From positions 14,795,966 to 14,859,965 of the forward strand of contig JABAKD010000025.1 in assembly GCA_012845835.1 (NCBI GenBank): 64,000 bases of DNA. Reading direction: 5' to 3'. Below, one piece after another: positions 43,860 through 55,012 of the stretch. The translations under genes and the position numbers were made by a program. The number at the start of each line of letters is the position of its first letter. Position 1 is the stretch's first letter. Source of the stretch: Undaria pinnatifida. Its lineage: Eukaryota > Sar > Phaeophyceae > Laminariales > Alariaceae. Under the pieces are notes generated by a model. The model did no database searches, was not told where the DNA came from, and saw only the letters and a list, made by a program, of their open reading frames with translations.

Positions 43860-44860
43860 ATCAAATGCGAACCACATGGCTGGTCAGCTGCGTGACCAAG
43901 AATAGAAGACGTATTCTCTAGTAGTCAACAGTGATTGCGTTCGTTCGGTTATAAGAAAAGGATTAAACGGTATTCCAATGTTCCTGCCGCCCGCATAAAA
44001 AGGAACACACTTTCGTTTTGCCACAACGCTTATACTGCAGACGCAAAATATTACAAATGCGCTTGAGGCCACATCTCTCATGTAAACCGATCTCCCGGCT
44101 GCACTCTTCTTGATACGATATGTCCTCGCTTTGCTGCAGGGCTTAGCACAATTGATTTTTTGCGAGGTGCTTGGTCACGCAGTTGACGAGCACCTAATGT
44201 GTCGGCACGTGGTGGGTGGTGATTTCGCCGCTTTTGATAAGATCGCGAAGGAAGAGCTGCAAGGCAGCGTATGCAGCGTCGAGCTGTATGTAGAGTTTCC
44301 CGCATGTGGAACGCACCGGCACTATAGCAGTTGAGGTATACCGAGCGGGAAGACTTGGCGCCCAGCTCCATATTCACGTCAGATAGGGGATATATATTCC
44401 TTTCCCTCAAAGCTGGCCAGAAGAAGCTCCGCTTTTACTGTCGATTGCACGATTAGTGTTCACCTCTTGGCTCCGTACTTGGTTGGCCGTTCGACCAGAG
44501 AGCATAGGAAGACTGGAGTTGAATCCCGGATATCCAGATTGGCGGTAAAGGAGTCGTCCGCGCAGCCTGTCACTCGGAACCACCCGCTTTTGTAGGCTAC
44601 TGTCAGGATGGACTTCAGGTAGCGGAATACCGTACAGGTCACCTGACACGAAGCATAAACTATATCCCAGATTCGATTTCTTATTGTCAGGACGGTGATG
44701 TCTACGCTAAGTTCGGTGTATGCAATGGTTTCCGGATTTCTTACTTTCCTGTTACTCTCACCCAGCCTTTCTTGCTCTGTTTCCTGAAAGTTTAGTAATG
44801 ATGACCCACGACAGGCGAAAAACACAATTTTCACCATGTTTGTTATGACCCAACTTGGTC
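43860..44860. other. Unassigned; overlapping protein-like frames
   Basis: A plus frame at 44110-44334 and two minus frames at 44407-44649 and 44460-44837 have protein-like composition (for example SLQKRVVPSDRLRGRLLYRQ on minus). The minus frames overlap in different registers and none has a motif, so none is called. They could be remnants of an old transposon. Confidence 0.3.
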
Positions 44861-44876
44861 CTGATTACTGTTTTCG

Positions 44877-45125
44877 ACGCATACCACGGTCGAGGTGCAT
44901 CAGTTGTTTTTGTGAGGCTCCTCCCTGAACGCGCTCATAGTTCACCCAAAGTTTACTCTGAGAAGAAACGAAAGCGCAGCCGGGCGAACACTCTCATGGC
45001 CTGCTGTAGTCATAAATCGAAATATATTGCACAACAAGAATGCCATTCCGGCGACATTGGGTTAAGGAGCCCCGCCATTCAGATTTAGCTTGGCGGAAAA
45101 ATGTTACCACTATCTCAGAATGCGT
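44877..45125 (-). mobile_element. MITE family A copy
   Basis: The left tip is ACGCATACCACGGTCGAGGT and the right tip is GTTACCACTATCTCAGAATG. Internal landmarks GTGAGGCTCCTCCC, CTCATGGCCTGC and ACATTGGGTTAAGGAGCCCC are in '-' order. Length 249 bp. Confidence 0.8.
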
Positions 45126-45684
45126 CACTACCTTTATCAATTTCAGGTGTCATGTACCGTAGGCGTTTCGCCGCAGTCAGGCATGCTGCCGACGGCTGCT
45201 GCAGGTCCTGGCGGGTTGGTTGATCGCGCAAACGGCGTCGTAGCGGGACTGCAATGCGCTTGTTGTGTGACTAGGTAGCGACCCCTAAATCGTGAGCCTG
45301 GCGTTGTGTAGGTTGTTTCAGACTCGTGAAACTTGAAAATTGTGAGATATTTCTGGCGCTTGTCGTGTTTCTAGGTGAGGGGAGCTGTCGGATGGATTTT
45401 ACGGATGAAGACAATGTCGCGATTACTCCGGTCAGGAGCCCCGACCGAACCATGACCCGCGATCCGGCGCTATGTAGCGAAGATGCGAGATGCCCCTGCT
45501 AAACGATGGAGAGGCAAGAATCGAACATCGCGCCGCATGCGACGACAGGGATGTCTTTCATTGTTCTGAGGCGCCTCGCGTCAGGGGTTCTATACCTTAC
45601 CCAATCAATGTCGGAGCGCGTTGGTTCCGTCGCCTTTGTCTCAAAATGCCAGCGCTATGGTCTGCGCTCGAAACCTCCCGCGGC

Positions 45685-45927
45685 ACATGATACGGAAGGG
45701 GGGCACCCAATTATTCGGAGACTCCTTTCTTGAGGGGCTCTTAACCTCATTCAATTAATTGACTCTAAGAAAAATTGAGAATTGGAGAGCATAACAATCC
45801 CATGACCTAGGCATTGTAGCCGACATTGATTCAAAGCACATATAACAATTCAACGAGAATGGGGACCTCCTCAGTTGAGAATCCTGGTAAGTCATACAAC
45901 AAGCGCAATGCCTATCGTAGCGGGCGT
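45685..45927 (-). mobile_element. MITE family A copy (diverged left tip)
   Basis: The left tip is ACATGATACGGAAGGGGGGC and the right tip GCAATGCCTATCGTAGCGGG. Internal landmarks TTGAGGGGCTCTTAACC and CCCATGACCTAGGCATTG are in '-' order. A further diverged fragment precedes it (TGAGGCGCCTCGCGTCAGGG, about 45564-45600). A short ATG frame at 45392-45502 opening MDFTDEDNVAITPVRSPDRT, after a TTTCTAG, is too short to call. Confidence 0.65.
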
Positions 45928-46161
45928 CCTTGCCTCTCATGCCTTCTCCCTATGAATACGCGTCGTAGCTACAAGGTTACAGAGTGAACAGCAGGCTTCC
46001 GCGAGGGGAAAGCGATACAGCAGTCTTCATTGTTTCCCTTACCGTTTCCATACCAAGCGTTTTTACTTGACCGTCTGCACTTGGGGCCTTCTGCAATATT
46101 GTTTCCGTCTGTGATTTATTTTTTAAAGTACCAATCGTAGTTGATCAACAAATCTACCGAT

Positions 46162-46408
46162 ACATGTTACGATAGGGGTGCATCAATGTTTTCAGAGCCT
46201 ATTCGCCAAAAGATTTACAGAGCGCACCCAAACGAAAACGTTTAGAAAAAACGAAAGTGCCACACGATGAACAGGCCCATGGCCTAGGTATACACCAACA
46301 TATGTAGGAAAACTATATAGCAATAACATTCCGCCGATATACGGGTAGGGCGTTCCGTCGTCCAATAAATTGTTTAGCCAAAACCTACTACCCTTATCGC
46401 AACACGCA
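46162..46408 (-). mobile_element. MITE family A copy
   Basis: The left tip is ACATGTTACGATAGGGGTGC and the right tip CTACCCTTATCGCAACACGC. Internal landmarks AACAGGCCCATGGCCTAGGT, ATAACATTCCGCCGATAT and TTTAGCCAAAAC are in '-' order. Length 247 bp. Confidence 0.8.
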
Positions 46409-46409
46409 C

Positions 46410-47975
46410 TTCCCCGTGACTCCGCGCCGTATATCGCTCCTTTTTTTCAATTGCATATATTTCGTGTGTCGCCCTCTGTGCCCGCTGCATGTGTGTCTCA
46501 TGTGCACGATCCCGTTCAGCAAGTGAATCGCTATTATCTGACTTCAGTCAGAAACGTTGTGGTCAACAAGACTTACCCCTGTGTTTGCACGCGCCTGTGT
46601 CCTTCACTAATCGCATGCAATTTTTCGCACGTGTCCGTCTGTGTTTTCGCTTGGGCCAGTTGCGTTTGCTTCTCCACCTGTACAAAATTACTTTCAGAGT
46701 ACGTGGTATGTATTGCCCTTTCCATTGGCAGCCAGAAATGTGGTGTTCCGAAATAGCTACCCCTGGCTTTGTGCGCATCTGCTTCGTTTACCAACTCGCG
46801 GGTACATGCTATGCACGCTTTTAGCCCGTCCGTCTTTACGTTGTACCTGCTGCAATAGTCTAAATCTGCGCAAGGATAATTTTCAGAGCATCAAAAGTGT
46901 TTTCCAACGACAATCGGATTGCTTTTGGAATAAAAGAGCTACCTAACCCTGTCTCAGCATGCGTCTCTTACCCTCACCGATTCCATGCCTTTTTCGCCCA
47001 TACGTCGTGTTCTGTACATACTGCATCGGCGTCGTCAATTGCTCACAAATATACTTTCCGATTGTCCGACGTTCTTGCCAAAGTCCACGATCACAACGTA
47101 ACGAGGGATTTGATAGGTGATTATGTGTCTTCGATCCAGCTTTCTTTCCAGTACGTATCATACGTACAGGCTCACGAAACTGAATGTGTGCATACGTTTC
47201 GGTGTAGTACTGCAATTGTTATATTTTTCCTGTGTAGGTCCACAGTTCATTTTCGGCTTTCTTCGACTTCTCATCCGTTTCAGCTTTCAATCGAGAGGGC
47301 GAATTAACAATACAGTATACATTTTATCGCTCTTTATTTTCTGCGTGACTCGCTGGTCGACGAATCAGCAAAACGAGTAGCTTTCGTGGTGTGATTACAT
47401 TCATTGTCTAGTATATTTTCCGAACCGTCTGTGTTCGTGGCCTCTTTCGAGTACGAAAATACAAAAACAAACTGAACGGTACGCACGTTTTTGCTTTTCT
47501 GGACAGATCATCCACATTTTCCTGTAGTTGCTCTACTGTAGGTATCAATTCAGGGGGCGTGCTCAATGCACTACAGATAGGTTTTCGCCTACTTTCTAGA
47601 GTGTATCTCGCTGGCGAATACACCGCGATTATTATTCAGGACTAAACCCTTATTGCCGCTGCTCATACCTAAGCAAGCCTGAACAATATATATATCACTC
47701 GTATTTTCATCCTCCGAATGACGGTACTATACCCCTATATGCCGCTGTTCATCCGCAGGACGGAATATGTATTTTGATTTGTTTTCGTCGTCTCGATGTC
47801 AAATTCCTCTAGTTCTTGTATTGTCATCAAGGTGGCGTGTTAGAATATGGACTTTGACGTCTACACGTATGTAGGTGTATAGCCAATACACACTAAAACA
47901 TTGAACATCTTGGTCTGGATATCGGACGCACGCAATATGCGGCGAGATTATGATGTTGTAACTCCTCGTCACTTG
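46410..47975. other. No confidently recognised gene
   Basis: Pyrimidine-rich plus strand with overlapping frames in all registers (46370-47380) and repeated TCGTATTTTC/CTGTGTTTGC-like phrases, but no motif. No splice-consistent protein was found. Confidence 0.35.
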
Positions 47976-47980
47976 GTGCA

Positions 47981-48225
47981 GAGTACACCCACGCTAGGGG
48001 CTCAGCAGAGATTTCTGAGCTCCAAACATGGGGAGCTCAATATCTCATCCGAAACATGACTTCGAAGACACTAGGCAACGCAACCCGACCAATATGTCTA
48101 TGCATCAGTCCCCATTAAACGTACTCTCAGAAATCGTCATGCTGAGCGATAGTTCCACACTTTGGGAGCTCAACCGGTTAGGAACGATTGCCCTAGAGAG
48201 TGCAACCCCTACCGTGGGATGACTC
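47981..48225 (+). mobile_element. MITE family D copy 2 with TSD TGCA
   Basis: The left tip is GAGTACACCCACGCTAGGGG and the right tip TGCAACCCCTACCGTGGGAT followed by GACTC. Internal landmarks GAGCTCCAAACATGGGGAGC, GACTTCGAAGACAC and GGGAGCTCAACCGGTTAGG are shared with the other copies. TGCA flanks it (47977-47980 and 48226-48229). ~245 bp, non-coding. Confidence 0.85.
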
Positions 48226-48294
48226 TGCATTGCAATCTATCTGTTTCCTTCCATTGCAATCTTGGTGTTATTGCAAGGCATCTAGGTCGCCACC

Positions 48295-48480
48295 ATAAGT
48301 ACCAGGGAAGGTATTAGTAGGACGGACTGTCGGCCACAGTTTAACGGCCCGTAGGATACATCTGCCCGTAGGTAGCACGGGCATTGTTCCGTGATGACCA
48401 GGTCACCACCACGGCCACCTCGATCACTCCTCTCGTCTGCGCCCTGTGCCTCTCTCTTCTGTTCGTAGGTTCTACATCAG
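48295..48480 (-). repeat. Inverted partial copy of dispersed element F
   Basis: GACGGACTGTCGGCCACAG, ACATCTGCCCG and GGGCATTGTTCCGTGATGA are the reverse complement of the 61370-61450 and 55480-55560 segments (TCGTACTGGCCGACAGTCCG, GGGCAGATGTACTCGAC). It overlaps a plus frame (48384-48602) that is therefore not a gene. Confidence 0.75.
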
Positions 48481-48506
48481 ACCAATCAAGCGCCTTTTCG
48501 GCAAAT

Positions 48507-48758
48507 AGCGCTTGTTACGCTAGAGCTAGCATTGTTCGGGGAAAAGATGCCCTGACTGACGGCATTCCTCAACTGAAGAACTCCCCGAAATCGTTGGAGT
48601 AGCATGTGTGCTGCGATTTATCAGTCGTTGTATGCCTAGGCTGTGAGAGTGTTGATCGGGTAACCTTTTCATATCTCACATAGTAGGTTTTTGGGCGGGG
48701 CATAGAGCCTCTCAAGAACCTCAGAATATGCTTGGCGCACCTCTCCTGTAGCATCCGT
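48507..48758 (+). mobile_element. MITE family A copy with TSD CAAAT
   Basis: The left tip is AGCGCTTGTTACGCTAGAGC and the right tip GCACCTCTCCTGTAGCATCC. CAAAT occurs on both sides (48502-48506 and 48759-48763). The internal right landmark GGCATAGAGCCTCTCAAG is present, '+' order. Length 252 bp. Confidence 0.85.
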
Positions 48759-48828
48759 CAAATGTGTGACCTTCTTCATCCCGAGCGTTCTTCACAGACT
48801 CTTCAGGCCACCCGCACATCTCTTATCG

Positions 48829-48960
48829 GCGCATGCTATACGGTGGTAGTACACCGTTCTTGTTGAAAGGCTCCAAACTTTGACGAGCTCTACATGTAAC
48901 GCACAAAAAAACGTTCTTAGAAGTGAACGATTGTGTACCCAACGAAACACCTCGTGGTCT
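48829..48960 (-). mobile_element. Truncated left half of a family A MITE
   Basis: The tip is GCGCATGCTATACGGTGGTA, then AAGGCTCCAAACTTTGACGAGC and GTGTACCCAACGAAACACC. It ends abruptly before the next copy at 48975. Confidence 0.6.
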
Positions 48961-48974
48961 AGTTTAACAACAAG

Positions 48975-49214
48975 GCCCGTGCTACGATAGAGGTAGAACT
49001 ATTTTGGCCAAAACGTGTATTGAATGGCGGAGATCCTTAACCCAAACTCGTCGGAAAACAACTCTTGTTTTGCAATAAAATTTGCCTTATATCTAGGTCA
49101 TGGGTTTTATTATGGGTTGGCGTGTTAACCTTGATAAAACATATACTTTTGGTGAGGTGCGGAGTCCTCAAGCTAGGAGCCTCATAAATGTTTTTCGCCG
49201 GTGCTAGCATGTGT
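48975..49214 (+). mobile_element. MITE family A copy, right tip deleted in part
   Basis: The left tip is GCCCGTGCTACGATAGAGGT. Internal landmarks GGCGGAGATCCTTAACCC, ATCTAGGTCATGGGTTT and GTGCGGAGTCCTCAAGCTAG are in '+' order. The right tip is shortened to GGTGCTAGCATGTG, missing the ACCTCTATCG part. Confidence 0.8.
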
Positions 49215-49568
49215 CGCAAGTACTGCTGTAAACGATAACGGAGGTTCAGGCAAGATCGGGCGGTTTGTTAGTCTAACTAATCAAAATGGTGTATTCAGGG
49301 GGAGAAAAGTCATTCGGAAATACGTGAGGCGAAACGGTGCTACGTCTATGGTAATACGCGTCAATCACAGGGATAGAACCTCGACACGCAACATTCTCTC
49401 GGTGTTGGTAGGCCGTGACGCGATGCTTTTTGTTTTCTTTTCACCAATTCCGCACGTGCTCCGCCCGTCAGTGTTTACTCTGTGCTTGCTATCCTTGTGG
49501 CCGAACCCGCTTAAGGTTTATTTTTTTGAGTATCAATCGTTCTTGCCAGCATCCACAAGCACATCCTT

Positions 49569-49955
49569 CCGGTGGACAAGACCTGCGCCTACAGACTTCC
49601 GCGAGGGATCGATCTACGGACCAATCAAGAGGGAATACACCCCGACGGAAACACCTGCACATTTCAAGATGGAACTCCCGTCAAGAAACTCGACGACTTG
49701 TGGCAATGCATGATCGAGGCGGATTGTGATATAGTCGACGATTGGCTTCTGATGGTAGTGCTCAGGAACCCGAGGACGGTTGTCGTCAGCGGTTACTTTA
49801 ACAGGAAGGTACATGCCGACGACGATGAGAGCCCCAATCTCGGAATGTTGGGAGAGTTCGTCAAAGAAGAGTTACCCCTTGTGTGCCAGTGGGTGGCCAT
49901 CCGATACATCCTCTTCTCGGGTTTGCTTCTTCATCAATCCACCGAGTTTTGGTAA
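49569..49955 (+). CDS. Sulfotransferase-like exon or gene remnant
   Basis: A 127-codon open frame includes DDLWQCMIEADCDIVDDWLL then MVVLRNPRTVVVSGYFNRKV (about 49753-49809) and LPLVCQWVAIRYILFS. The VLRNPR-x4-SGY block matches the 3'-phosphate-binding motif of sulfotransferases, which carries the conserved Arg and Ser contacting PAPS. The trailing W-x2-x-RY segment fits the following helix. The N-terminal PAPS loop is missing from this frame. An upstream frame (about 49230-49400, FVSLTNQNGVFRGRKVIRKY) could be an earlier exon. A GT follows TTCTCGG at about 49920. Sulfotransferases are numerous in marine algae that make sulfated polysaccharides. The gene is probably spliced or broken. Confidence 0.5.
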   Translation, partial: PVDKTCAYRLPRGIDLRTNQEGIHPDGNTCTFQDGTPVKKLDDLWQCMIEADCDIVDDWLLMVVLRNPRTVVVSGYFNRKVHADDDESPNLGMLGEFVKEELPLVCQWVAIRYILFSGLLLHQSTEFW

Positions 49956-50359
49956 TATGATGCACTTAGCAACCCATTGTAGTGGCATTACCATTGGTGT
50001 GATGTAGTAGTATTACAGCTTCCTTTCCATGTTGTCGACGCCACAGCAGAAGCTGCGGCTGCCAATAGCTTTTGCTTCTAATTTAAGACTATCGATGAGC
50101 ACCTGGGGGGGGGGGACTTGGGGCTGAGGAAGGTGTACGACGGTTCGAGGATGAGGTCAGCAAGGAAACGGTTGCCAATGCTATTGCGAGATAGTGGTTT
50201 CCTCCAGTGCTCCTGGCAAGGCTCAACATTGCTCGGGGAGAGTAGTAGCACCAATCAACAGACGCGTGGTACGCAGTAATAAAATAATCTTGATTAATTT
50301 CAGGAGGTCTCAATTTCGAGAAGCATTACACGCGTCGGACAGGTGACGGTCTAGGGCGT
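49956..50359. other. No recognisable gene
   Basis: Spacer with a (G)10 run at 50105 and short frames only. Confidence 0.4.
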
Positions 50360-50360
50360 G

Positions 50361-50600
50361 ACGCATGCTGCGTACGGTCGCTGCACCTCGTTCTTTCCGA
50401 AGATCCTCAGTTACTCGAGGATCTCCATAGCCCCGCCCAAACCTCGACTTTGACAACCTTGTGTTCACTCAACATCGGCTGACAATCCCATAAGTACGGT
50501 GTACGGCCAATACAACGAGAAACATGATTGGTATTCCGCAGACAGGATAGTCCCTCAGTTGAGACGCCTGTCATACAGAGACGTTTTGGCCCGAAAGAAG
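50361..50600 (-). mobile_element. Diverged family A fragment
   Basis: The left tip is ACGCATGCTGCGTACGGTCG, followed by GATCCTCAGTTACTCGAGGA, AACATGATTGGTATTCCGCA and TCCCTCAGTTGAGACGCCTG, the '-' order of the family. No right tip was located. Confidence 0.55.
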
Positions 50601-50999
50601 CAAACCCTAACCTAGCTCCCATCTTGTCTAGATCTAACATCTATGCGTACGGTATGTCGTTTGGTACTCATAGCGGTTCAGATCCAACGAGAAAAATATG
50701 TGCTACAGTTCCTCACGCATGGAATCGGCTCCCAGCCGGCAACGGGATAAACTAAAGGTATCACAGGTCATGTAGACTTGGATCTATCTGTCGTCAGTGA
50801 CCTTGGCCTTGACCACGAACGGGGATGGATCTGGCCCGTCCGATGCACGAAAGATTGTAATCTAAGCCGGATCCAAGCCGAAACCAAGGCACGTGTAAGA
50901 CTGGTTGACACGCCCCTTTCTACGACGATAGATGTAGCATATTTGGGCACGAATATTGTACGAATTTCGGGACTCCTTGACCCTATATATATGGCGCTG

Positions 51000-51168
51000 A
51001 AAAAAAAAAGGGTCAAGTTTTGATTTTTGTTTTTTTCCCAGGCCATGAGAATGCGCATCGGGTTCCACTTTTTCCTTTTCTTGCTAAATCGTTTTTTTTT
51101 GCGTGGGGAATAGAGCTCGATCGATGAGCCTCAGATAGTAGTTGGTGCACCTCTGTCGTAGCATGCTT
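51000..51168 (+). mobile_element. Family A right-half fragment
   Basis: AGGCCATGAGAATGCGCATC, GGGAATAGAGCTCGATCGAT and GCACCTCTGTCGTAGCATGC follow the right half of the family in '+' order. The left half is missing, and may have been lost together with the DNA between 50600 and 51000. Confidence 0.75.
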
Positions 51169-51297
51169 CTTCAGGACGAAGCCATAGCGGGAACTGTCGA
51201 GGTTGCCGATGCCATGTTGTTGAGCGGGTGGCAGTCATTGTGTCCGTTTCACGGGCCATTAGATAAACATTTCCAAAGGTTGGTGAATTCTGGGTAA

Positions 51298-52330
51298 GGG
51301 TATGGGAGTCTTACAGGACTTGCAGGAGTTTCAGGTACGGGTATGTAAGTGTTACAGAACTCACCGAAATTCCAGGCGGGTAACAACGTGCTGTATGTAC
51401 CCGGACCCCGGGTATTGTGGCACGGGGCGTACGGAACTCACAGGAGTTGCTATAACCACCACCGAGGGGATTAATCTTAAACCTCCACGAGTTGTGACGG
51501 GGGCAACAACCGCACTCACGGCTACTGTGCTGAAACAGATCATACCATAGCGCACCCCGGCTATGGCGCTCCGAAAATACATAATGGCGGCCGCAAGTCC
51601 AATCTTGTCGCTAGCTCAATAAAAGAGCCAAGTGCCACCGCAAAGAAATGAAGCTACCGAAAACAACTGCGCCATTCCGATCGGGAAACAAACAGCGTCA
51701 ACACGCGATATAGTGTTTCCCGATAGGAGGCAACTTCGCATGTTTCGATTCATGAATACATAATATCGATAGTTTCGAATTCAAAGGTGCCCGTCGTTAA
51801 TACGTGCCCGTAGAAACAAACAAACAAACATGAACCGGTGCTATTATCTTATGATATGTACTGCTGTTCGGTGTTTGGTTTGTGTGACTGACGAGACATG
51901 ACATCATAATGCATAAATTCACTCTTCGGGTCAAACCTGAATTAGTGCATGTGGGCTCCCCGGGCATTGCAACAATGTTACACCAGTGCCCCGGGTATTG
52001 TGCCACCGCCTTACAGAAGTCAAAGAAGCTCCGGGTGACGGTAGTATGGAGATCTTACAGAACTTACAGAAGTTCCGGATACGGGTACGGAAGTATTACA
52101 CAACTCACAGGAGCTCCGGGTAATGTGGCACGGGCGTACATAACACAGAAGTTCGGGGCATGTACAAACAAGCTGTACCCGTACTCAGGGTATTTATTGC
52201 ACTGGCGTACAGAACTTGCAGAAGTTCTGGGTTCGGGATTGAAAGTCCTACAGAATTTGCAGAAGTTCCGGGTACAAGTATGAATGCCCTACATAACTTG
52301 CAGACGGTTTTTTGTAGGGCAATGCCCGGG
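51298..52330 (+). repeat. Dispersed-tandem repeat of TACAGAACTYRCAGAAGTTCC
   Basis: At least nine copies of a unit like TTACAGAACTTGCAGAAGTTCC followed by GGGTA lie at about 51310-51380, 51430-51460 and 52010-52310. Spacing is 35-80 bp. The intervening CCCGGGTATTGTGSCACGGG phrase also recurs (about 51410, 51990, 52115). Bases 51550-51930 between the two clusters carry no repeat. Non-coding. Confidence 0.75.
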
Positions 52331-52489
52331 GTAAATACCCCGAGTATGTTTCTGTACGTACGATACAGAATATGGTCTTGACTGTTTCACACCTCGGATA
52401 CACTTATCTACGATATGAGGCTTAGCGCAGGCGTTTGGCCATGTCCTACCATAGTGTTTGCACGGGAGGAGTAGTCACGGCAACACGGC

Positions 52490-54870
52490 AACGTAGTGTT
52501 AACTGGAAACCCGCACAAACGTGCACACGCCTTAACATTATGTCTCTGATACTGTAAACATTATGTTACGCGGTGACGCGTCCTCGTACTAACACCGTAA
52601 CACAATGTTACATTTGTAGCATGATGACATCATGTTACTGTACGCAACGTTAGACGTAACACCGTACCTGTAGTGAAGTGTTAGACATAACGCCCAAACA
52701 CAAGGTTAATATGTTGGCCATCACCACTAACACCTAACATTGTGTTACATATAACACACCCTAGCCATCCATGACGTAGACTCTAGCCATCCATGACGTA
52801 GCTTACACTCATCCCCCCTCCCCCCCTCCAACGCCCCACACCCCGCACGATCGCCTAGACCCAGCACCGCGCGTATAGCAAGCCCCTACATATATGATTG
52901 ATACGCACGATCCGAGGATCACACACAATGTTGCGAAGATCAGTGTCGGCCAAATCCTTGATCTCATAGCTGGAGTGTATTTTAAAATTATGTGTAACCT
53001 AAACCTCTTGGGTACCTTTTCCCCCCTCTTTTTTTTTTTTTTTTTTCCTCGCTTTCTCTTGCTTAAACGCCCCACCTGATAGCGAAATCCGCCATAGTAA
53101 TAAACACTTCCACGGCCTGGATATCGCCTCGTTATCCCTTTAGAGCCGTCCATGCCGCTGCTGCAATTCCCACCCACCCCCGCCCCCAATGCCCCCTCCT
53201 CTCCAACCACCCGCACCATTGCCTAGACCTAGCACCACGCGTATAGCAAACCCCTACATCTATGCGACCTAAAGCCCTCCCCCCCCCGCCACCCGCCCCC
53301 CCCCGGCACATTTCCCCCCCCCTCCCCCACAAGAAGGATTTATAGTTTCCACGCACAAATTAACCTGCCCCACCCATCCCCTCCCCCCCCTCCCCCCCTC
53401 CCACCCCCCTTTTGATCAAAATCAGGCCCCCACGTCCTGAAAAACTCCTCCCTCCCCTCACCGGATATTCGACTTACAGTATTCACTTGATAAACTGATG
53501 CATTTTCTTCCACAGTTGTCAGATTTTGTCCCCCTCAGAAACGGGTTTCATATTTTCCACGCACAGACTGCCTAACATCACCCTGTTGACCCTGATAGCT
53601 ACACTGTAGTTGCAAGGGGAGTCGCCGACCTATATCCTTAATGAGGAGACACAACCCGTAATACGCGCGATCGGAGTATCACACACAGCTTGCAAAGATG
53701 AGTTTCGACAAAATATTCGATCTCACAGCTGGAGTGTATTTTCATTTTTATAATAACACACTAACGTACCATCAACATAGTGTCCCGCACTACTAACATT
53801 ATGTCATTTGAACCACCAGCTACTGCCTCAAATAGGGTCGTATAACATAACACCTAATGTGCGTTAGCAACGTTACAGTCTTGGCCGGCCGGTACGTAAC
53901 ATTATGTCAGTATGTTAGTTTAAACGCCGACGCCACCCTAACATTGTGCTCCGATGTTACCGTCGTGGAATATCTCATTTTAACTTTTTTTTGCTACCAT
54001 TGTGTTACCAAAACAACCAATCTCGTCCTAACATGGTGTTACTGCGTTACCGTTGGGGCTGTAGCCGTTCTAACATCATGTTGTGATGTTACCCTTTTGG
54101 TGTTCCCGGGATCTAACAATGTTCTACCTGTGTTAGTGGTAAAAAGGCGTCGTGGAGTAACTTACTGTAGACGTATTATCCTATTTCACCGAGCTCCCTA
54201 TGCGCGGAGTAACATAATGTAGCCATGTTATCCTATTTTGCCGAATTGACTTCTGTCACTAACAAGTGGCATCATTAACGTTTAGTTGACCATGCACGTT
54301 ATCCCTAAAACGCGTGTTACGACAGCCACTAGGATTTCTGCTAACACATTAACATAGTTTTTATGTAAGCTTAAGCGTTTACTTGGGCATGTACGTTATT
54401 CGCCTATAGCGTGTTACAGTAGCAAGTAAGATTTCCGCTGACACCCGAACATAGCGTCACTCGCTACAGGCTGCTGCCGCTAACACGGTAACATATTGTT
54501 AACATTTGTATTGACTGCTGTCGCTAACACGGTAAAATTGTGTTAACGATTAATCGTCCATGTACGTTATCCCTTCACCGCGTGTTACAGTAGCAACAAG
54601 GAATTTCGCAAACACATTAACATATTGTTATTCCCCATGGATTGCCTACCCAAATACTGTAACTCATATACTGCGGCCAATACGGGATACAATTAACACT
54701 CGAACATGCTGTTACGCGATTGCCCGTCCACAGCATAATAACACATTAACACTACGTTATCACAAACTCAGAAAGTGCTCAACGTATTAACATAATGTTT
54801 TTTTTTTGTCGCTGGTTTGTATCATTTACGTCAAATGTAAATTGTTACGTTATCCGACGTGTTGAAAATC
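52490..54870. repeat. ~43-bp array built on palindrome AACAT-n2-TGTTA, split by insertion
   Basis: Imperfect units of 43-60 bp centre on TAACATNNTGTTA (for example 52552, 52595, 53907, 54025, 54071) with a second GTTAC/GTTA about 8 bases later. Two adjacent units at about 54024-54109 are exactly 43 bp apart. The array occupies 52490-52759 and 53753-54870. The block between is an inserted poly(C) element. Non-coding, probably satellite-like. Confidence 0.75.
52760..53752 (+). mobile_element. Poly(C) element inserted in palindromic array
   Basis: Starts CCTAGCCATCCATGACGTAG and ends AGCTGGAGTGTATTTTCATT then TTTATAA. ATAACACAC lies on both sides (52751-52759 and 53753-53761), a candidate 9-bp target duplication. 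Internal order: C-runs with CATAGTAATAAACACTTCC, GTCAGATTTTGTCCCCCTCA, CCCTGTTGACCCTGATAGCT, AGTCGCCGACCTATATCC and AATACGCGCGATCGGAGTAT. This gives the best estimate of the family's true ends. It has no open frame, so it is non-autonomous. Confidence 0.75.
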
Positions 54871-55012
54871 TCCTCAGGATCCACTGGTTGGGTAAATGTT
54901 TGGGAGGATGTCAGCTCGCTGTCGTTAACATCGCGGATCGGCGGGTTCGTCTGCAGGCATATCGTACTTGACCAATATACCACCTCTCTCTTAGACACCA
55001 CTGTTACAATGA

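Noticed and set aside
52760-53752. LTR retrotransposon or LINE interpretation of the poly(C) element
   Set aside because: No terminal direct repeats, no reverse transcriptase and no poly(A)-type tail are visible.
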